NCBI GenBank assembly: GCA_902538565.1
Contig: CACBFQ010000001.1
Span: forward strand, 360,033 to 424,032
DNA: 64,000 nucleotides
DNA from: an uncultured Fidelibacterota bacterium
Lineage (GTDB): Bacteria; Fidelibacterota; Marinisomatia; Marinisomatales; Marinisomataceae
Direction of reading: 5' to 3'
Position 1 is the stretch's first letter. The number at the start of each line of letters is the position of its first letter. Positions 26,654 to 36,537 of the stretch are shown in pieces. The position numbers and the translations under genes were made by a program. The notes below the pieces were generated by a model. The model was given only the letters and a program-made list of their open reading frames with translations, did not search any database and was not told the DNA's origin.

Positions 26654-27345
26654 ATATGGACATATTGAGAATCGGCCACCGAGGATCAAAAGGCTATGTT
26701 GCAGAAAATACCCTTGAATCGATTAATCATGCTATTTTATTAGGAGTAGATGGCATTGAGATTGATGTTTTTAAATGCTTGAGCGGCGAATTAGTTCTAT
26801 CACATGAAAATAACTTAAAGCGATTAACTGGTAAATCAGGTCAATTGGAAAAACTAACTCTAGGTGAACTCAAAAAATTTTTGGTAGTTGGAAAGTATAA
26901 AATTCCCACATTAACAGATGTTTTAAAAACAATTGAAACACCACTTTTTGTCAACATAGAATTAAAAGGATTAAATACAGCGCAAGCCACATCTAAAATT
27001 ATTACGAATCTATCTAAAAGTACTTCATGGAGATTAGAAAACTTTATTATTTCAAGTTTTAATTGGAATGAGCTTGAACAATTTAGATCCATAGATAAAA
27101 ATACTCCAGTTGGAGTACTACTAAGTAATTCGATGAGTATTAATGAAGCTATTGAGTTTGGCAAAAAAATTAATGCGCAGGCTATACACCCTAATTTTAA
27201 ACTACTTAATGAAAAAACGGTTAAAAAGATTAAAAATAATGGTTTTAAAATTTATACCTGGACTGTGAATAGTAAAGATGATATTAATTGTATGAAAAAA
27301 TTTAAAGTTGATGGGATTATATCAGACTTTCCAGATAAAATTTAA
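26650..27345 (+). CDS. Glycerophosphodiester phosphodiesterase
   Basis: A 231-residue cytosolic TIM-barrel enzyme of the GDPD/UgpQ family. It shows the catalytic GHRG motif near residue 8, the ENT motif in VAENTLESI, the metal-binding EIDVF, and LSHE, with the distal ELK glutamate and the terminal VDGIISDFP block. The family hydrolyses glycerophosphodiesters to sn-glycerol 3-phosphate and an alcohol. A GTG overlapping the argS stop by four bases is taken as start; an ATG six bases on is equally possible. It lacks a signal peptide. Confidence 0.9.
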   Translation: MNMDILRIGHRGSKGYVAENTLESINHAILLGVDGIEIDVFKCLSGELVLSHENNLKRLTGKSGQLEKLTLGELKKFLVVGKYKIPTLTDVLKTIETPLFVNIELKGLNTAQATSKIITNLSKSTSWRLENFIISSFNWNELEQFRSIDKNTPVGVLLSNSMSINEAIEFGKKINAQAIHPNFKLLNEKTVKKIKNNGFKIYTWTVNSKDDINCMKKFKVDGIISDFPDKI

Positions 27346-27515
27346 TCATTAATTTTAGCAGGAAAAATAAAGTATAAAATAATTCCAGATACAAATGCAA
27401 TCAATCCTTTCAAAAAGGGTAAAGGAAAAACTAACAGAAAGCTTTCTTGGAGCCATGAGAGTATAGCAAACATTACTCCAAATGAACCAAGTAAATTCCA
27501 AAAAATTTTTCTCAT
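27342..27515 (-). CDS. Small two-helix membrane protein (57 residues)
   Basis: A 57-codon frame starting MRKIFWNLLGSFG and ending PAKIND. Two hydrophobic stretches (about residues 4-20 and 26-50) are joined by a short loop with Gln and Glu, and the composition is that of a real small membrane protein. It fills the gap between the glycerophosphodiesterase gene and tmRNA and overlaps the former by four bases at the stop codons, convergently. No family is recognised and no clear ribosome binding site is seen. Confidence 0.55.
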   Translation of the reverse strand: MRKIFWNLLGSFGVMFAILSWLQESFLLVFPLPFLKGLIAFVSGIILYFIFPAKIND

Positions 27516-27561
27516 ACATTAATTTAAATAAAATTATGTTTGAATAATGTTAGAATTTTTG

Positions 27562-27906
27562 TGGAGGCGGGGAGATTCGAACTCCCGTCCAAAGCAGAGA
27601 AAAAGTAGACATCTACATGTTTAGTTTCTTGATCGTGTTTCACTAGATACCTGTACAAGAACAAACAGCTACATAGCAATCTTCTAAGGTTTCATTTATT
27701 TAACAGAAGCAGAAAAATAAACTATCTCATTTTTATGACACCATTCAGCGAACGATGAGAAACGTCTACTGATGATGGGCTTCAGCAATTAAGCGAAAGC
27801 CATTTGGCCATTATCGGCACTTAATATAGGTTAGAAGTTTAAAGAGGTACTAAGCTCTACATGCAATCTAAGATTTCATTCTAAAATGTCGAAACCGGTC
27901 GCCCCC
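27562..27906 (-). ncRNA. ssrA: Transfer-messenger RNA
   Basis: The 345-base minus-strand RNA starts GGGGGCGACCGG followed by TTTCGAC, the conserved tmRNA 5' end, and finishes with a T-arm GGGAGTTCGAATCTCCC and CGCCTCC. The two ends pair into a 7-bp tRNA-like acceptor stem with one G-U pair. CCA is not encoded. tmRNA with SmpB rescues stalled ribosomes. A tag reading frame with a stop lies near residues 90-118 of the RNA. Only the ends are firmly assigned; the pseudoknots were not folded. The adjacent minus-strand region carries a terminator ahead of it rather than behind it. Confidence 0.93.
27789..27818 (-). other. Predicted tmRNA proteolysis-tag reading frame
   Basis: Within tmRNA the frame GCC GAT AAT ... 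GCT followed by TAA encodes A-D-N-G-Q-M-A-F-A. The Ala-Asp/Asn start is like known tags, but the end is MAFA, whereas most described tags end in LAA, VAA or MAA. The resume codon is inferred from position and composition; another frame (starting at the next GCC) reads AKWLSLNC and is less tag-like. Confidence 0.5.
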
Positions 27907-27947
27907 AATTTTCAAATAGAACAGAAGATACAATGCATTATGGAAAC

Positions 27948-27982
27948 AAAAAAGGCCCTGTAGCGCCAACCCCAGAGCCTTT
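27948..27982 (-). terminator. Rho-independent terminator between a candidate small RNA and tmRNA
   Basis: AAAGGCTCTG pairs with CAGGGCCTTT over ten positions (one G-U) around a 12-base loop and runs into six T's on the minus strand. It lies 42 bases upstream of the tmRNA 5' end, so it ends a short transcript that begins upstream near 28028, or attenuates entry into tmRNA. Confidence 0.85.
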
Positions 27983-28028
27983 CCGATTGCTTGTATTTGC
28001 TTACAATAATCTAATTTTAGACTCCCCC
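27948..28028 (-). ncRNA. Candidate structured small RNA upstream of tmRNA
   Basis: About 75-80 bases from GGGGGAG near 28028 to the terminator above. Besides the terminator stem, it contains TCTA/TAGA and TTGTA/TACAA short hairpins in series. A possible promoter is TTGACC at 28058-28053 with TAGTTT 18 bases on. No protein frame is convincing (it would run into tmRNA). It does not carry the SRP RNA tetraloop core and is too short for 6S RNA. Family not recognised; the RNA itself is inferred from terminator, promoter-like element and hairpins. Confidence 0.45.
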
Positions 28029-28150
28029 AAACTAATAATAATTTTTTCAATTGGTCAATATATTTTATTTCAAATTTGAAAAAAATTTTAAAAAATGACT
28101 TTTTATGAGTAATAATTTAAATTTTATAGGTTATATTTTAGCCTAGTTTT

Positions 28151-28222
28151 GCCTCCGTAGCTCAATGGTAGAGCAGGGGCCTTTTAAGCCCTTGGTTGTA
28201 GGTTCGAGTCCTTCCGGGGGTA
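28151..28222 (+). tRNA. tRNA-Lys (anticodon UUU)
   Basis: The 72-base sequence folds as a cloverleaf: acceptor GCCTCCG with CGGGGGT (G-U at the end pair), D-stem GCTC/GAGC, anticodon stem GGGGC/GCCCT around CTTTTAA, which places TTT at 34-36, and TTCGAGT as the T-loop. The T-stem has one T-T mismatch. CCA is not encoded. It ends 24 bases before gcvP on the same strand. Confidence 0.93.
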
Positions 28223-28246
28223 CTATTTTGGGGAAATATCATAATT

Positions 28247-31063
28247 ATGTCTGAATTTCATAAAAAACATATCGGTCCTTCGCAGAAAGAAATTGATGAA
28301 ATGTTGCAATATCTTGGTTGCAGCTCTCTCAATGATCTTCTTGAAAAAATTGTGCCTAAAAATATTCTGGATATAGATAACATGTCTATTGGGAATGAGG
28401 TATTTTCAGAAAATGATATCTTAAATCACGTTAAAAAGATCGGTAGAAATAACAAAGTTCATAGGTCTTTAATTGGTCAAGGTTATTATGATACAATTAC
28501 TCCCAACATTATTTTAAGAAATATTCTTGAAAATCCAGGATGGTATACACAGTATACTCCCTATCAACCTGAAATTTCTCAAGGTAGATTAGAAGCTCTA
28601 TTAAATTATCAAACGATGATTACTCAAATCACAGCTTTGCCGATTGCTAATGCTTCCTTATTAGATGAGGGAACTGCAGCTAGTGAAGCAATGTTAATGC
28701 TTTATCGTAAAAATAAATCTGAAAAGACACAATTTTTAGTTGATAAAGAGTGCTTTCAACAAACTATAGACGTCATTATTTCAAGAGCTGAACCATTAAA
28801 TATTGAAATCATTGTAACAGACTTTAACAATTTTGATTTTACCAATGCTTTTGGTTGTATTGTCCAATATCCAAATAAATATGGACAAATTGCGTCAGAC
28901 AACGATTACAAACGGGTTGTATCTGACGCGCATAGTTCAAATTGTAAGGTCATCTTGGCGAGTGATTTAATGTGCTTACAACTTTTTGAAGCTCCAGGTA
29001 ATTTAGGAGCTGACATAGCTGTTGGTAATAGTCAACGATTTGGTGTGCCACTTGGATACGGCGGACCTCATGCTGCATTTATGTCTACAAGTGAAGAATT
29101 TAAAAGAGATATTCCTGGAAGAATTGTAGGCGTATCTCAAGACCGTAGAGGAAATCAAGCTTATAGACTTACACTTCAAACCAGAGAACAACATATTAGA
29201 AGAGAAAAAGCAACTTCAAATATTTGTACAGCTCAAGTATTACTTGCTATCATTTCAGGAATGTATGCGTTATTTCATGGTCCAGATGATTTAAAAAATA
29301 TTGCAAGAAGAATTCATAGTCACACAAAAAATCTTGCCGATAAAATTGCAAAATTTGGTCATGAGATTGTAACTAATGATAATTCATTTTTTGATACAAT
29401 AGTAATCAAATTATCCAATATGAGTATTGAGAGTTTAAAAGATAAGGCATTAAAGCAAAATTTTAATTTGATGTATCATGATAATGGATTTATTGGTATA
29501 TCTTTAGATGAGAAAACAGATTTTAGTGAAGTTGAGGCGCTTGCAAATCTATTTGATGTGAATAATGATTATAAAAATTCTTATAGTATTTTTAAACCAA
29601 ATAGAATAGGCGATATTTTAACCCATCCTATTTTTCATAGTATTAATTCTGAAACAGAAATGCTTAGATATATCAATAAGCTAGAAAAAAGAGATCTTTC
29701 CTTGAACTATAGCATGATACCATTAGGGTCTTGCACTATGAAACTTAATGCGACTGTTGAAATGATTCCAATTAGCTGGACGGAATTTAATTCTATCCAC
29801 CCTTTTGCACCATTAAGTCAAGCTAAGGGTTATGAAAAAATCATTAAGGAGCTAGAGGAAATGCTATATAAAGTTACTGGATTTGATGCCGTATCATTTC
29901 AACCAAATTCTGGTGCACAAGGAGAATATGCTGGATTATTAAGCATTAGAGAATATCATAAAGCAAATAATTCAACAAGAGATATTTGTTTAATACCTGA
30001 ATCAGCCCATGGAACAAATCCTGCAAGTGCAATAATGGCTGGACTCAAAGTGGTAATTGTAAAATGTGATGACCATGGAAATATAGATTTTAATGATTTA
30101 AGTGCAAAAGTTGATGAGGCTGGTGATAGATTGTCATCATTAATGGTTACTTATCCCTCAACCCACGGTGTATTTGAACATAACATTGATGAAATATGTA
30201 ATTTAATTCACGAAAATGGTGGCTTAGTCTACATGGATGGAGCCAACTTGAATGCCATGGTTGGCGTATGTAAACCAGGTAAATTTGGAGCTGATGTCAT
30301 GCACATTAATCTTCATAAAACTTTTTGCATACCGCATGGTGGAGGGGGACCAGGTATGGGTCCAATTTGTGTGAACGAAAAATTAAAACCACATCTTCCA
30401 AAACATAGCTTCACTGATGAAGATTTTTCCTACTCTGTATCTTCGTCACCATTTGGTAGTGCAAGTATTCTATTAATTTCTTATATCTATATGAAATTAA
30501 TGGCAGCAAATGGTTTATTGAAAGCATCCCAAGTTGCAATTTTATCTGCCAATTATATGGCTAAGAGACTTGAAAATGATTATAGCATTTTATATCGCGG
30601 TAAGAGCGGATTAAATGCGCATGAGTTCATTGTTGATTGTAGATCATTTAAATCCACTGCTAATATTACTAATGAGGATATTGCAAAAAGATTAATTGAT
30701 TATGGGTTTCATGCTCCCACTATGTCTTGGCCTATTCCAGGAACACTAATGATTGAACCAACTGAGAGTGAATCAAAATCTGAGCTTGATAAATTTTGTG
30801 ATGCTATGATAGCAATTAAAAAAGAAATTATTGAAATAGAATCAGGTAAAATTCCTCAGGAAGACAATGTTTTAGTTAATGCTCCACATACTGTTCACGA
30901 CATTTGCGATGATTGGAATCATCCCTATTCTAAAGAAAATGCTGTTTTTCCAGCTCAATGGAGTAAAGAAAATAAATTTTGGCCATATGTTTCAAGAATT
31001 GATAACGCTTTTGGCGATAGAAATTTTTTCTGCGTATGTCCTGATATAAATTCATATAAATGA
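28247..31063 (+). CDS. gcvP: Glycine dehydrogenase (decarboxylating), P protein
   Basis: A 938-residue PLP enzyme of the glycine cleavage system in the single-chain form (fused P1 and P2 halves). HKKHIGPSQKEID opens the family, MIPLGSCTMKLNA begins the second half, and the PLP lysine is Lys691 in NLHKTFCIPHGGGGPG. It decarboxylates glycine and passes the aminomethyl group to lipoylated H protein. GcvT and GcvH are not in the window. A tRNA-Lys gene ends 24 bases upstream, so the mRNA may be released by tRNA processing or begin in that gap. It overlaps arsC by four bases. No glycine riboswitch is visible. Confidence 0.96.
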   Translation: MSEFHKKHIGPSQKEIDEMLQYLGCSSLNDLLEKIVPKNILDIDNMSIGNEVFSENDILNHVKKIGRNNKVHRSLIGQGYYDTITPNIILRNILENPGWYTQYTPYQPEISQGRLEALLNYQTMITQITALPIANASLLDEGTAASEAMLMLYRKNKSEKTQFLVDKECFQQTIDVIISRAEPLNIEIIVTDFNNFDFTNAFGCIVQYPNKYGQIASDNDYKRVVSDAHSSNCKVILASDLMCLQLFEAPGNLGADIAVGNSQRFGVPLGYGGPHAAFMSTSEEFKRDIPGRIVGVSQDRRGNQAYRLTLQTREQHIRREKATSNICTAQVLLAIISGMYALFHGPDDLKNIARRIHSHTKNLADKIAKFGHEIVTNDNSFFDTIVIKLSNMSIESLKDKALKQNFNLMYHDNGFIGISLDEKTDFSEVEALANLFDVNNDYKNSYSIFKPNRIGDILTHPIFHSINSETEMLRYINKLEKRDLSLNYSMIPLGSCTMKLNATVEMIPISWTEFNSIHPFAPLSQAKGYEKIIKELEEMLYKVTGFDAVSFQPNSGAQGEYAGLLSIREYHKANNSTRDICLIPESAHGTNPASAIMAGLKVVIVKCDDHGNIDFNDLSAKVDEAGDRLSSLMVTYPSTHGVFEHNIDEICNLIHENGGLVYMDGANLNAMVGVCKPGKFGADVMHINLHKTFCIPHGGGGPGMGPICVNEKLKPHLPKHSFTDEDFSYSVSSSPFGSASILLISYIYMKLMAANGLLKASQVAILSANYMAKRLENDYSILYRGKSGLNAHEFIVDCRSFKSTANITNEDIAKRLIDYGFHAPTMSWPIPGTLMIEPTESESKSELDKFCDAMIAIKKEIIEIESGKIPQEDNVLVNAPHTVHDICDDWNHPYSKENAVFPAQWSKENKFWPYVSRIDNAFGDRNFFCVCPDINSYK

Positions 31064-31470
31064 AAAAAATAATTTTTATTTGTACTGGTAATTCATGCAG
31101 ATCTCAAATGGCGCACGGATTATTTCGTAAGATGTGTAATGGAAAATTTGAAGTTTTTAGCGCTGGATCTCATCCCAGCAGAGTTCACCCTGCAGCAATC
31201 AAAGTTATGGATGAAGTAGAGATTGACATTTCTCATCATACATCAGATAATATTAAAATATTTAGGGATAAAAATATTGATATCGTAGTTACGGTATGTG
31301 ACAATGCCGATAAAGAATGCCCAGTTTTCCCAGGTAAAATTCAAAGAATTCATTGGAGCATTGCAGATCCATTCAAAAAATGGTCGTATGATGAAAACGA
31401 TTTAAATGTTTTTAGAACTACTAGGGAAGTACTAAAAGAAAAAATTTCTGATTTATTGAAAACTATTTAA
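31060..31470 (+). CDS. arsC: Arsenate reductase, thioredoxin-coupled (LMW-PTP fold)
   Basis: A 136-residue low-molecular-weight-phosphatase-fold protein. The P-loop is C8-TGNSC-R14-S, and the two further redox cysteines Cys79 and Cys86 ([12 protein letters not shown]) match Cys82 and Cys89 of the Staphylococcus enzyme, so the full disulfide cascade for arsenate reduction is present and distinguishes it from a plain tyrosine phosphatase. The ADPF motif supplies the acid Asp. It overlaps the gcvP stop by four bases and converges with carB (8-base overlap). No ars operon partners are nearby. Confidence 0.86.
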   Translation: MKKIIFICTGNSCRSQMAHGLFRKMCNGKFEVFSAGSHPSRVHPAAIKVMDEVEIDISHHTSDNIKIFRDKNIDIVVTVCDNADKECPVFPGKIQRIHWSIADPFKKWSYDENDLNVFRTTREVLKEKISDLLKTI

Positions 31471-34400
31471 AATATTCTTGAAGTGCTTTCACGCTAATTT
31501 TGTTTAAATGTTTCATAGAATCAATAGCGGCTCTTGCCCCTGGGAGCGTAGTAATAGTTAAAATATTTTTCATAACTGACGTTTTTCCAATCGCTTCTTC
31601 ATCAAATCTTGATTGTGGACCTTCAGGAGTATTGATTACTAATTGAATATTATCATTTAAAATTTCATCAACAACATTTGGTCTTCCTTCACCAACTTTA
31701 AACATATCATCGCACAAAATACCTTGTTCATTTAGAAACCTGCATGTACCCTTTGTAGCAACAAGGTTAAAGCCTAAACCCAGTAAATTTTTTGCTATTG
31801 GAACAAGGCCTGCCCTATCTGTTTTATTCACTGATAAAAAAGCTGTGCCTTGTTTAGGAACATTATACCCATCTGACTTCATTGCTTTTAAGAAAGCACT
31901 ACCTGTGCTCATATCAATACCCATTACCTCGCCAGTAGATTTCATTTCAGGGCCTAAAAAAACTTTTTCATCTTTAAACTTTTTAAATGGTAATACTGCT
32001 TTCTTTACAGCATAATGTTCAAAATTATTTTCTTTCAATTTGAAGTCATTTAATGATTTACCAACTGAAATTTGTGCGGCTATATTTGCCAATGGAACAT
32101 TGCTATATTTACTGACAAACGGCACTGTGCGGCTTGATCTTGGGTTTACCTCTAAAACATAGACTTTATCATCTTTTACAGCAAATTGAAGGTTAATTAA
32201 ACCTACAACTTTAAGCTCTAGTGCTAATTGGGCTGTAATAGTTTTAATTTCTTTTTTAACGGTATCATTTACTTCGTATGGGGGAATAACACATGAAGAA
32301 TCTCCAGAATGAACTCCAGCTTCTTCAATATGTTGCATAATTCCTCCAATGAAAACGTTTTCTCCATCGCAAAGTGCATCTACATCAAACTCAAATGCAT
32401 TTTCAATAAATTGATCAATTAAAATTGGGTGATCATTTGTAGCTTCAGCTGATCTAAATACGTAATCCACCAATTGCTCTTTTGAATAGACAATTTGCAT
32501 TGCTCTTCCACCTAATACAAAACTTGGTCTGACTAATACTGGAAAATTAGCGGTTTCGGCATAACTATAAATATCATCATAATTTTTGGCTATACAATAC
32601 TCAGGAGTTAATATGTTTAGCTTACCAATTACCCTAGCAAACTCTTCTCTGTTTTCAGCAAGATTAATGCTGTCGGATGATGTACCATAAATTTTGACTC
32701 CAGTTGAAGCAAGTTGATTAGCAATTTTTAAAGGTGTTTGTCCCCCAAATTGTACTAATACACCATCAGGCTTTTCAAAATCTATAATATTCATAATATC
32801 TTCAAATGTTATTGGTTCAAAATAAAGTCTATCAGCTAAATCAAAATCAGTTGAGACAGTTTCAGGATTACAATTAACCATTATTGACTTATAGCCAGCT
32901 TCTCTCAAACCAAATACCGCTTGTACACAACAATAATCAAATTCAATACCTTGACCAATTCTATTTGGACCACCTCCTAAAATCATAATTTTTTTACCTT
33001 CAAGAGGTTTTAAATCATTTTCTGATTCATATGTGGAATATGAATAAGGGGTTTCAGCTTCAAATTCCCCAGCACAAGTATCTACTAATTTATAGACTGG
33101 TTTAATTCCTTGATCTATTCTCATTTGTTGAACTTCATTTTCGGATAAATTGTTTAAGCGAGCTATTTGTAAATCTGAAAATCCATTTTTTTTTAAAAAT
33201 TCTAAATTCTCTATCGAAGAATACTCTTTTTCAATATTAACTATTTCTTTAATTTCTGTTAAGAACCATGGGTCTATGCCAGTATTTTTATGAATTTCTT
33301 CGATTGAAAATTCCTGCTTAATAGCTTCTTTGACTTTTAACATCCTAAATGCGCTACCATCATTCAAAGATTTAATATCTAGCTCTCTAAATCTTTTAAT
33401 ATCTAAATCTTCATCTCGAGGATCTTTTGTTTCAAATCCTGGTAAATTAAGCTCTAAAGAGCGGAAAGCTTTTTGAAATGATTCCCTAAATGTCCTTCCA
33501 ATAGCCATCGCTTCCCCTACAGACTGCATTTGTACGCCAAGTTTTCCAGAAGCTGATGAAAATTTTTCAAAATCAAATCTTGGCAGTTTTGTCACTATGT
33601 AGTCAATTGTTGGCTCAAATGCCGCCAATGTTCTGTTGGTTATATCATTTTTTAATTCATCTAGAGAATATCCAACCGCAAGCTTAGCAGCAATTTTCGC
33701 TATAGGAAATCCTGTAGCTTTTGATGCTAATGCAGAAGACCTGCTTACTCTTGGATTCATTTCAATAATTACCATTCTTCCATCGACTGGGTTAACTGCG
33801 AATTGAACATTTGAACCTCCGGTATCCACACCTATTTTTCTAATACATTTTATAGCTGCATTTCGCATTAATTGAAACTCTTTATCGCTTAATGTCATTG
33901 CGGGTGCTATTGTAATTGAATCACCAGTATGTATACCCATTGGATCAATATTTTCAATTGAGCAAATGATAATAACATTATCATTTAAGTCTCGTATGAG
34001 TTCTAATTCATATTCTTTCCAACCATTTAAGTATTCCTCAACAAGAACTTGACCCGTAGGGCTTTCTTTCAAACCTTTATTTACTGATGCTTCAAATTCT
34101 TCTTCATTGTATGCAACAGAACCACCTGAACCGCCTAAAGTAAATGAAGGTCTGATAATAGCAGGTAGGGAGACTTTATTTAATAACTTTTTAGCCTCGT
34201 CTAACGATTTAACAGTATACCCGTATGGTAAATCAAGACCAATTTCTAACATTGCCTGCTTAAACATTTCTCTGCTTTCAGCAGTTTCAATAGCTTGTCT
34301 GTTAGCTCCAATGAGTTCAACATTATACTTTTTAAGAATCCCTTCTTCATCCAGTTTCATGGCAACGTTTAAAGCTGTTTGACCTCCAACTGTAGGCAAA

Positions 34401-34657
34401 ATAGCGTCAGGTTTTTCCTTTTTTATTATTGCTTCAACGTATTCTGCAGAAATAGGCTCAATATAGGTTTTATCAGAAAATTGAGGATCTGTCATGATAG
34501 TAGCTGGGTTAGAATTAATTAATACAACTCGATAGCCTTCTTCTTTTAAAGCTTTAATGGCTTGTGTCCCAGAATAATCAAATTCACACCCCTGGCCAAT
34601 AACGATAGGTCCAGCACCTATTACTAAAATAGTGTTTATATCTTTACGTTTTGGCAT
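31463..34657 (-). CDS. carB: Carbamoyl-phosphate synthase, large subunit
   Basis: A 1064-residue enzyme that makes carbamoyl phosphate from bicarbonate, ammonia and two ATP for arginine and pyrimidine synthesis. Two homologous ATP-grasp halves are evident: the N-terminal one with [20 protein letters not shown] and the C-terminal one with [16 protein letters not shown]. The last part (from about residue 930) is the MGS-like allosteric domain ([17 protein letters not shown]). It begins inside the carA gene (14-base overlap), giving the standard carAB order. Confidence 0.97.
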   Translation of the reverse strand: MPKRKDINTILVIGAGPIVIGQGCEFDYSGTQAIKALKEEGYRVVLINSNPATIMTDPQFSDKTYIEPISAEYVEAIIKKEKPDAILPTVGGQTALNVAMKLDEEGILKKYNVELIGANRQAIETAESREMFKQAMLEIGLDLPYGYTVKSLDEAKKLLNKVSLPAIIRPSFTLGGSGGSVAYNEEEFEASVNKGLKESPTGQVLVEEYLNGWKEYELELIRDLNDNVIIICSIENIDPMGIHTGDSITIAPAMTLSDKEFQLMRNAAIKCIRKIGVDTGGSNVQFAVNPVDGRMVIIEMNPRVSRSSALASKATGFPIAKIAAKLAVGYSLDELKNDITNRTLAAFEPTIDYIVTKLPRFDFEKFSSASGKLGVQMQSVGEAMAIGRTFRESFQKAFRSLELNLPGFETKDPRDEDLDIKRFRELDIKSLNDGSAFRMLKVKEAIKQEFSIEEIHKNTGIDPWFLTEIKEIVNIEKEYSSIENLEFLKKNGFSDLQIARLNNLSENEVQQMRIDQGIKPVYKLVDTCAGEFEAETPYSYSTYESENDLKPLEGKKIMILGGGPNRIGQGIEFDYCCVQAVFGLREAGYKSIMVNCNPETVSTDFDLADRLYFEPITFEDIMNIIDFEKPDGVLVQFGGQTPLKIANQLASTGVKIYGTSSDSINLAENREEFARVIGKLNILTPEYCIAKNYDDIYSYAETANFPVLVRPSFVLGGRAMQIVYSKEQLVDYVFRSAEATNDHPILIDQFIENAFEFDVDALCDGENVFIGGIMQHIEEAGVHSGDSSCVIPPYEVNDTVKKEIKTITAQLALELKVVGLINLQFAVKDDKVYVLEVNPRSSRTVPFVSKYSNVPLANIAAQISVGKSLNDFKLKENNFEHYAVKKAVLPFKKFKDEKVFLGPEMKSTGEVMGIDMSTGSAFLKAMKSDGYNVPKQGTAFLSVNKTDRAGLVPIAKNLLGLGFNLVATKGTCRFLNEQGILCDDMFKVGEGRPNVVDEILNDNIQLVINTPEGPQSRFDEEAIGKTSVMKNILTITTLPGARAAIDSMKHLNKISVKALQEYFK

Positions 34658-35744
34658 CGTTTTTCATCATATTAAAAAATTCTTTGAAGACATATCTTGA
34701 ATCATGTGGTCCTGGACTGGCTTCAGGATGATATTGAACTGAATATGCTGAAATATCATTGCAGCTTATCCCCGCAACAGTATCATCATTTAAATGTTTA
34801 TGCGTAACTGAAACATTTGATGGAAGAGAATCTTCGTCAACAGCAAATCCATGATTTTGAGATGTAATTTCAACTTTGTTTGTAATTAAGTTTTTAACTG
34901 GTTGATTAATACCCCTATGACCAAACTTCATTTTGAAAGTATTAGCACCTAATGCTAAAGCTAGAATTTGATGCCCAAGACATATTCCAAATATAGGTTT
35001 TTTACCCAACAAATTTTTTACAGTTTCTATTCCATATGTTACAGCAGCAGGGTCTCCGGGTCCATTCGATAAAAACACACCATCTGGATTAGAAGCAAGT
35101 ATTTCATTGTGGGATACGTTTGCTGGAAAGATTTCAACTTCAGCATCGTGTTCTAGCATAATATCATATATATTGCTTTTCATGCCAAAATCAATTGCCG
35201 CAATTTTACAAGTAGGATTATCAGTATTTGATAAAACCACTTTTTCCTTTCTGGCAACTTTAATTGCTAAGTCTTGACCTTCCATTTTAGGAATATTCTT
35301 AATTTTACTGGCCAAATTATGAGCGTCAAAATCTTCCGTTGAAATAATCCCTCTCATTGCACCTTTTTTTCTTATGTGAATAGTTAATGCTCTTGTGTCA
35401 ATATCTTGAATGCCAACTATATTATGTTTTATTAGAAAAGATGATATAGATTCTTCAGACCTCCAATTTGAAGGTTGTATAGATTCGCTCTTGATTATAA
35501 AGCCTGTAGCATAAACTCTTTCAGATTCGGTATCGCTATTATTGGTCCCATAATTCCCTATATGTGGACTACTCATTGCAATCATCTGATTAGAATATGA
35601 AGGATCAGTTAATATTTCTTGATACCCAGTCATTCCAGTGTTGAAGCAAACTTCACCAAAAGTTTCTCCACTTTTACCAAGACTTTTTCCGATAAAAAAA
35701 AGGCCATCCTCAAGAAACAGGATAGCCTTTTTTAATTTTTGCAT
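34644..35744 (-). CDS. carA: Carbamoyl-phosphate synthase, small (glutaminase) subunit
   Basis: A 366-residue class I glutamine amidotransferase that supplies ammonia to CarB. The N-terminal CPSase domain starts at [10 protein letters not shown]; the amidotransferase triad is Cys255 (GICLGHQ), His339 and Glu341 (YHPEAS). The ATG at 35744 is fixed by the family start. No ribosome binding site is seen and only 28 bases separate it from the ABC permease stop, so it may be transcribed from further up. Codons 4-17 also encode a strong intrinsic-terminator structure (listed separately). Confidence 0.96.
   Translation of the reverse strand: MQKLKKAILFLEDGLFFIGKSLGKSGETFGEVCFNTGMTGYQEILTDPSYSNQMIAMSSPHIGNYGTNNSDTESERVYATGFIIKSESIQPSNWRSEESISSFLIKHNIVGIQDIDTRALTIHIRKKGAMRGIISTEDFDAHNLASKIKNIPKMEGQDLAIKVARKEKVVLSNTDNPTCKIAAIDFGMKSNIYDIMLEHDAEVEIFPANVSHNEILASNPDGVFLSNGPGDPAAVTYGIETVKNLLGKKPIFGICLGHQILALALGANTFKMKFGHRGINQPVKNLITNKVEITSQNHGFAVDEDSLPSNVSVTHKHLNDDTVAGISCNDISAYSVQYHPEASPGPHDSRYVFKEFFNMMKNDAKT
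35694..35733 (-). terminator. Intrinsic-terminator structure inside the first codons of carA
   Basis: AAAAAAGGCTATCCT pairs with AGGATGGCCTTTTTT as a 15-bp continuous stem (one G-U pair) around an 8-base loop, and the T-tract has eight T's. It covers codons 4-17 of carA on the coding strand. It can end the upstream ABC-transporter transcript, attenuate carAB, or both. The plus strand also reads as a terminator, but no plus-strand gene ends here. Confidence 0.75.
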
Positions 35745-35772
35745 GGCCTATTTTAAATCAATTAAACAAAAA

Positions 35773-36537
35773 TTAAAACCTAATTTTTTTTCCTGTTGAC
35801 ATAAGTACAACTGCAATTACTGTTGTTGCAATAGTAAATACAACTAAAAAGATGGATGCTACCAGAAATGAAGCATCTGAAACACCAAGCGTTGCTTCTC
35901 GTAATGCGCTAATTGCATAATAGATTGGATTTACTTGACTTAAAGTCATAGCCCAACCAGGGAGCATTTTAATGGAATAAAATATTCCTCCAAGGAAGCT
36001 AAACGGTGTTATAATAAAATTTTGTATTAGCGCAAGCTGATCCCAGGAATCAGATAGCTGTCCAACAAAAAGACCCAGACTTGAAAATGACCATGATACT
36101 AAAAGAATAAAAAATAATGTAAGGGGTAGGTTTAAAATAGGCATTCCTGCTAGCCAACAAATCAAAAGAATTAAAATTCCATTAACAAATCCTCTTATAG
36201 CGCCTCCAATTATAAATGATAATGATAATTCAAGGCTGGAAAGTGGAGTAATCAAAAGCTCAGGAAGAGTTTGAAGTAATTTCATTTGCAACATTGACGA
36301 GGCTGAATTTGCAACTGCGTTGGTAATAACGTTCATCATTAGTAAACCTGGTAAGATATATATTTTGTATGAAACACCACCTATCTCACTAATTCTATTT
36401 TCTAAAGCTACTCCAAAAACAAAGATATATAATAAAGTAGTAACTATTCCTGGTATTATAGTTTGTCTCCAAACGGAGAAAAAACGCATAATTTCTCTTG
36501 AGGAAAGAGTATAAAAACCAACCCAATTTTTAATCAT
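35773..36537 (-). CDS. ABC-2-type exporter permease
   Basis: A 254-residue membrane protein with about six hydrophobic helices and the ABC-2 signature region LPGWAMTLSQVNPIYYAISALRE before the last helix. The N-terminal WRQTIIPGIVTTLLYIFVFG and LENRI match the YadH/NodJ branch. The ATPase gene overlaps by eight bases upstream, so the pair makes one exporter. Substrate unknown; the family includes exporters of polysaccharides, lipids and drugs. Confidence 0.88.
   Translation of the reverse strand: MIKNWVGFYTLSSREIMRFFSVWRQTIIPGIVTTLLYIFVFGVALENRISEIGGVSYKIYILPGLLMMNVITNAVANSASSMLQMKLLQTLPELLITPLSSLELSLSFIIGGAIRGFVNGILILLICWLAGMPILNLPLTLFFILLVSWSFSSLGLFVGQLSDSWDQLALIQNFIITPFSFLGGIFYSIKMLPGWAMTLSQVNPIYYAISALREATLGVSDASFLVASIFLVVFTIATTVIAVVLMSTGKKIRF

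Noticed and set aside
27948..28028. SRP 4.5S RNA or 6S RNA
   Set aside because: The SRP GGAAGGA..AGCA core is absent and the length is too short for 6S.
27868..28050. 60-residue minus-strand frame over the tmRNA 5' end and small RNA
   Set aside because: It runs through the terminator and the conserved tmRNA start; these RNA features explain the conservation better.
28083..28246. Glycine riboswitch before gcvP
   Set aside because: The space holds a tRNA and only 24 further bases; no paired aptamer core is visible.
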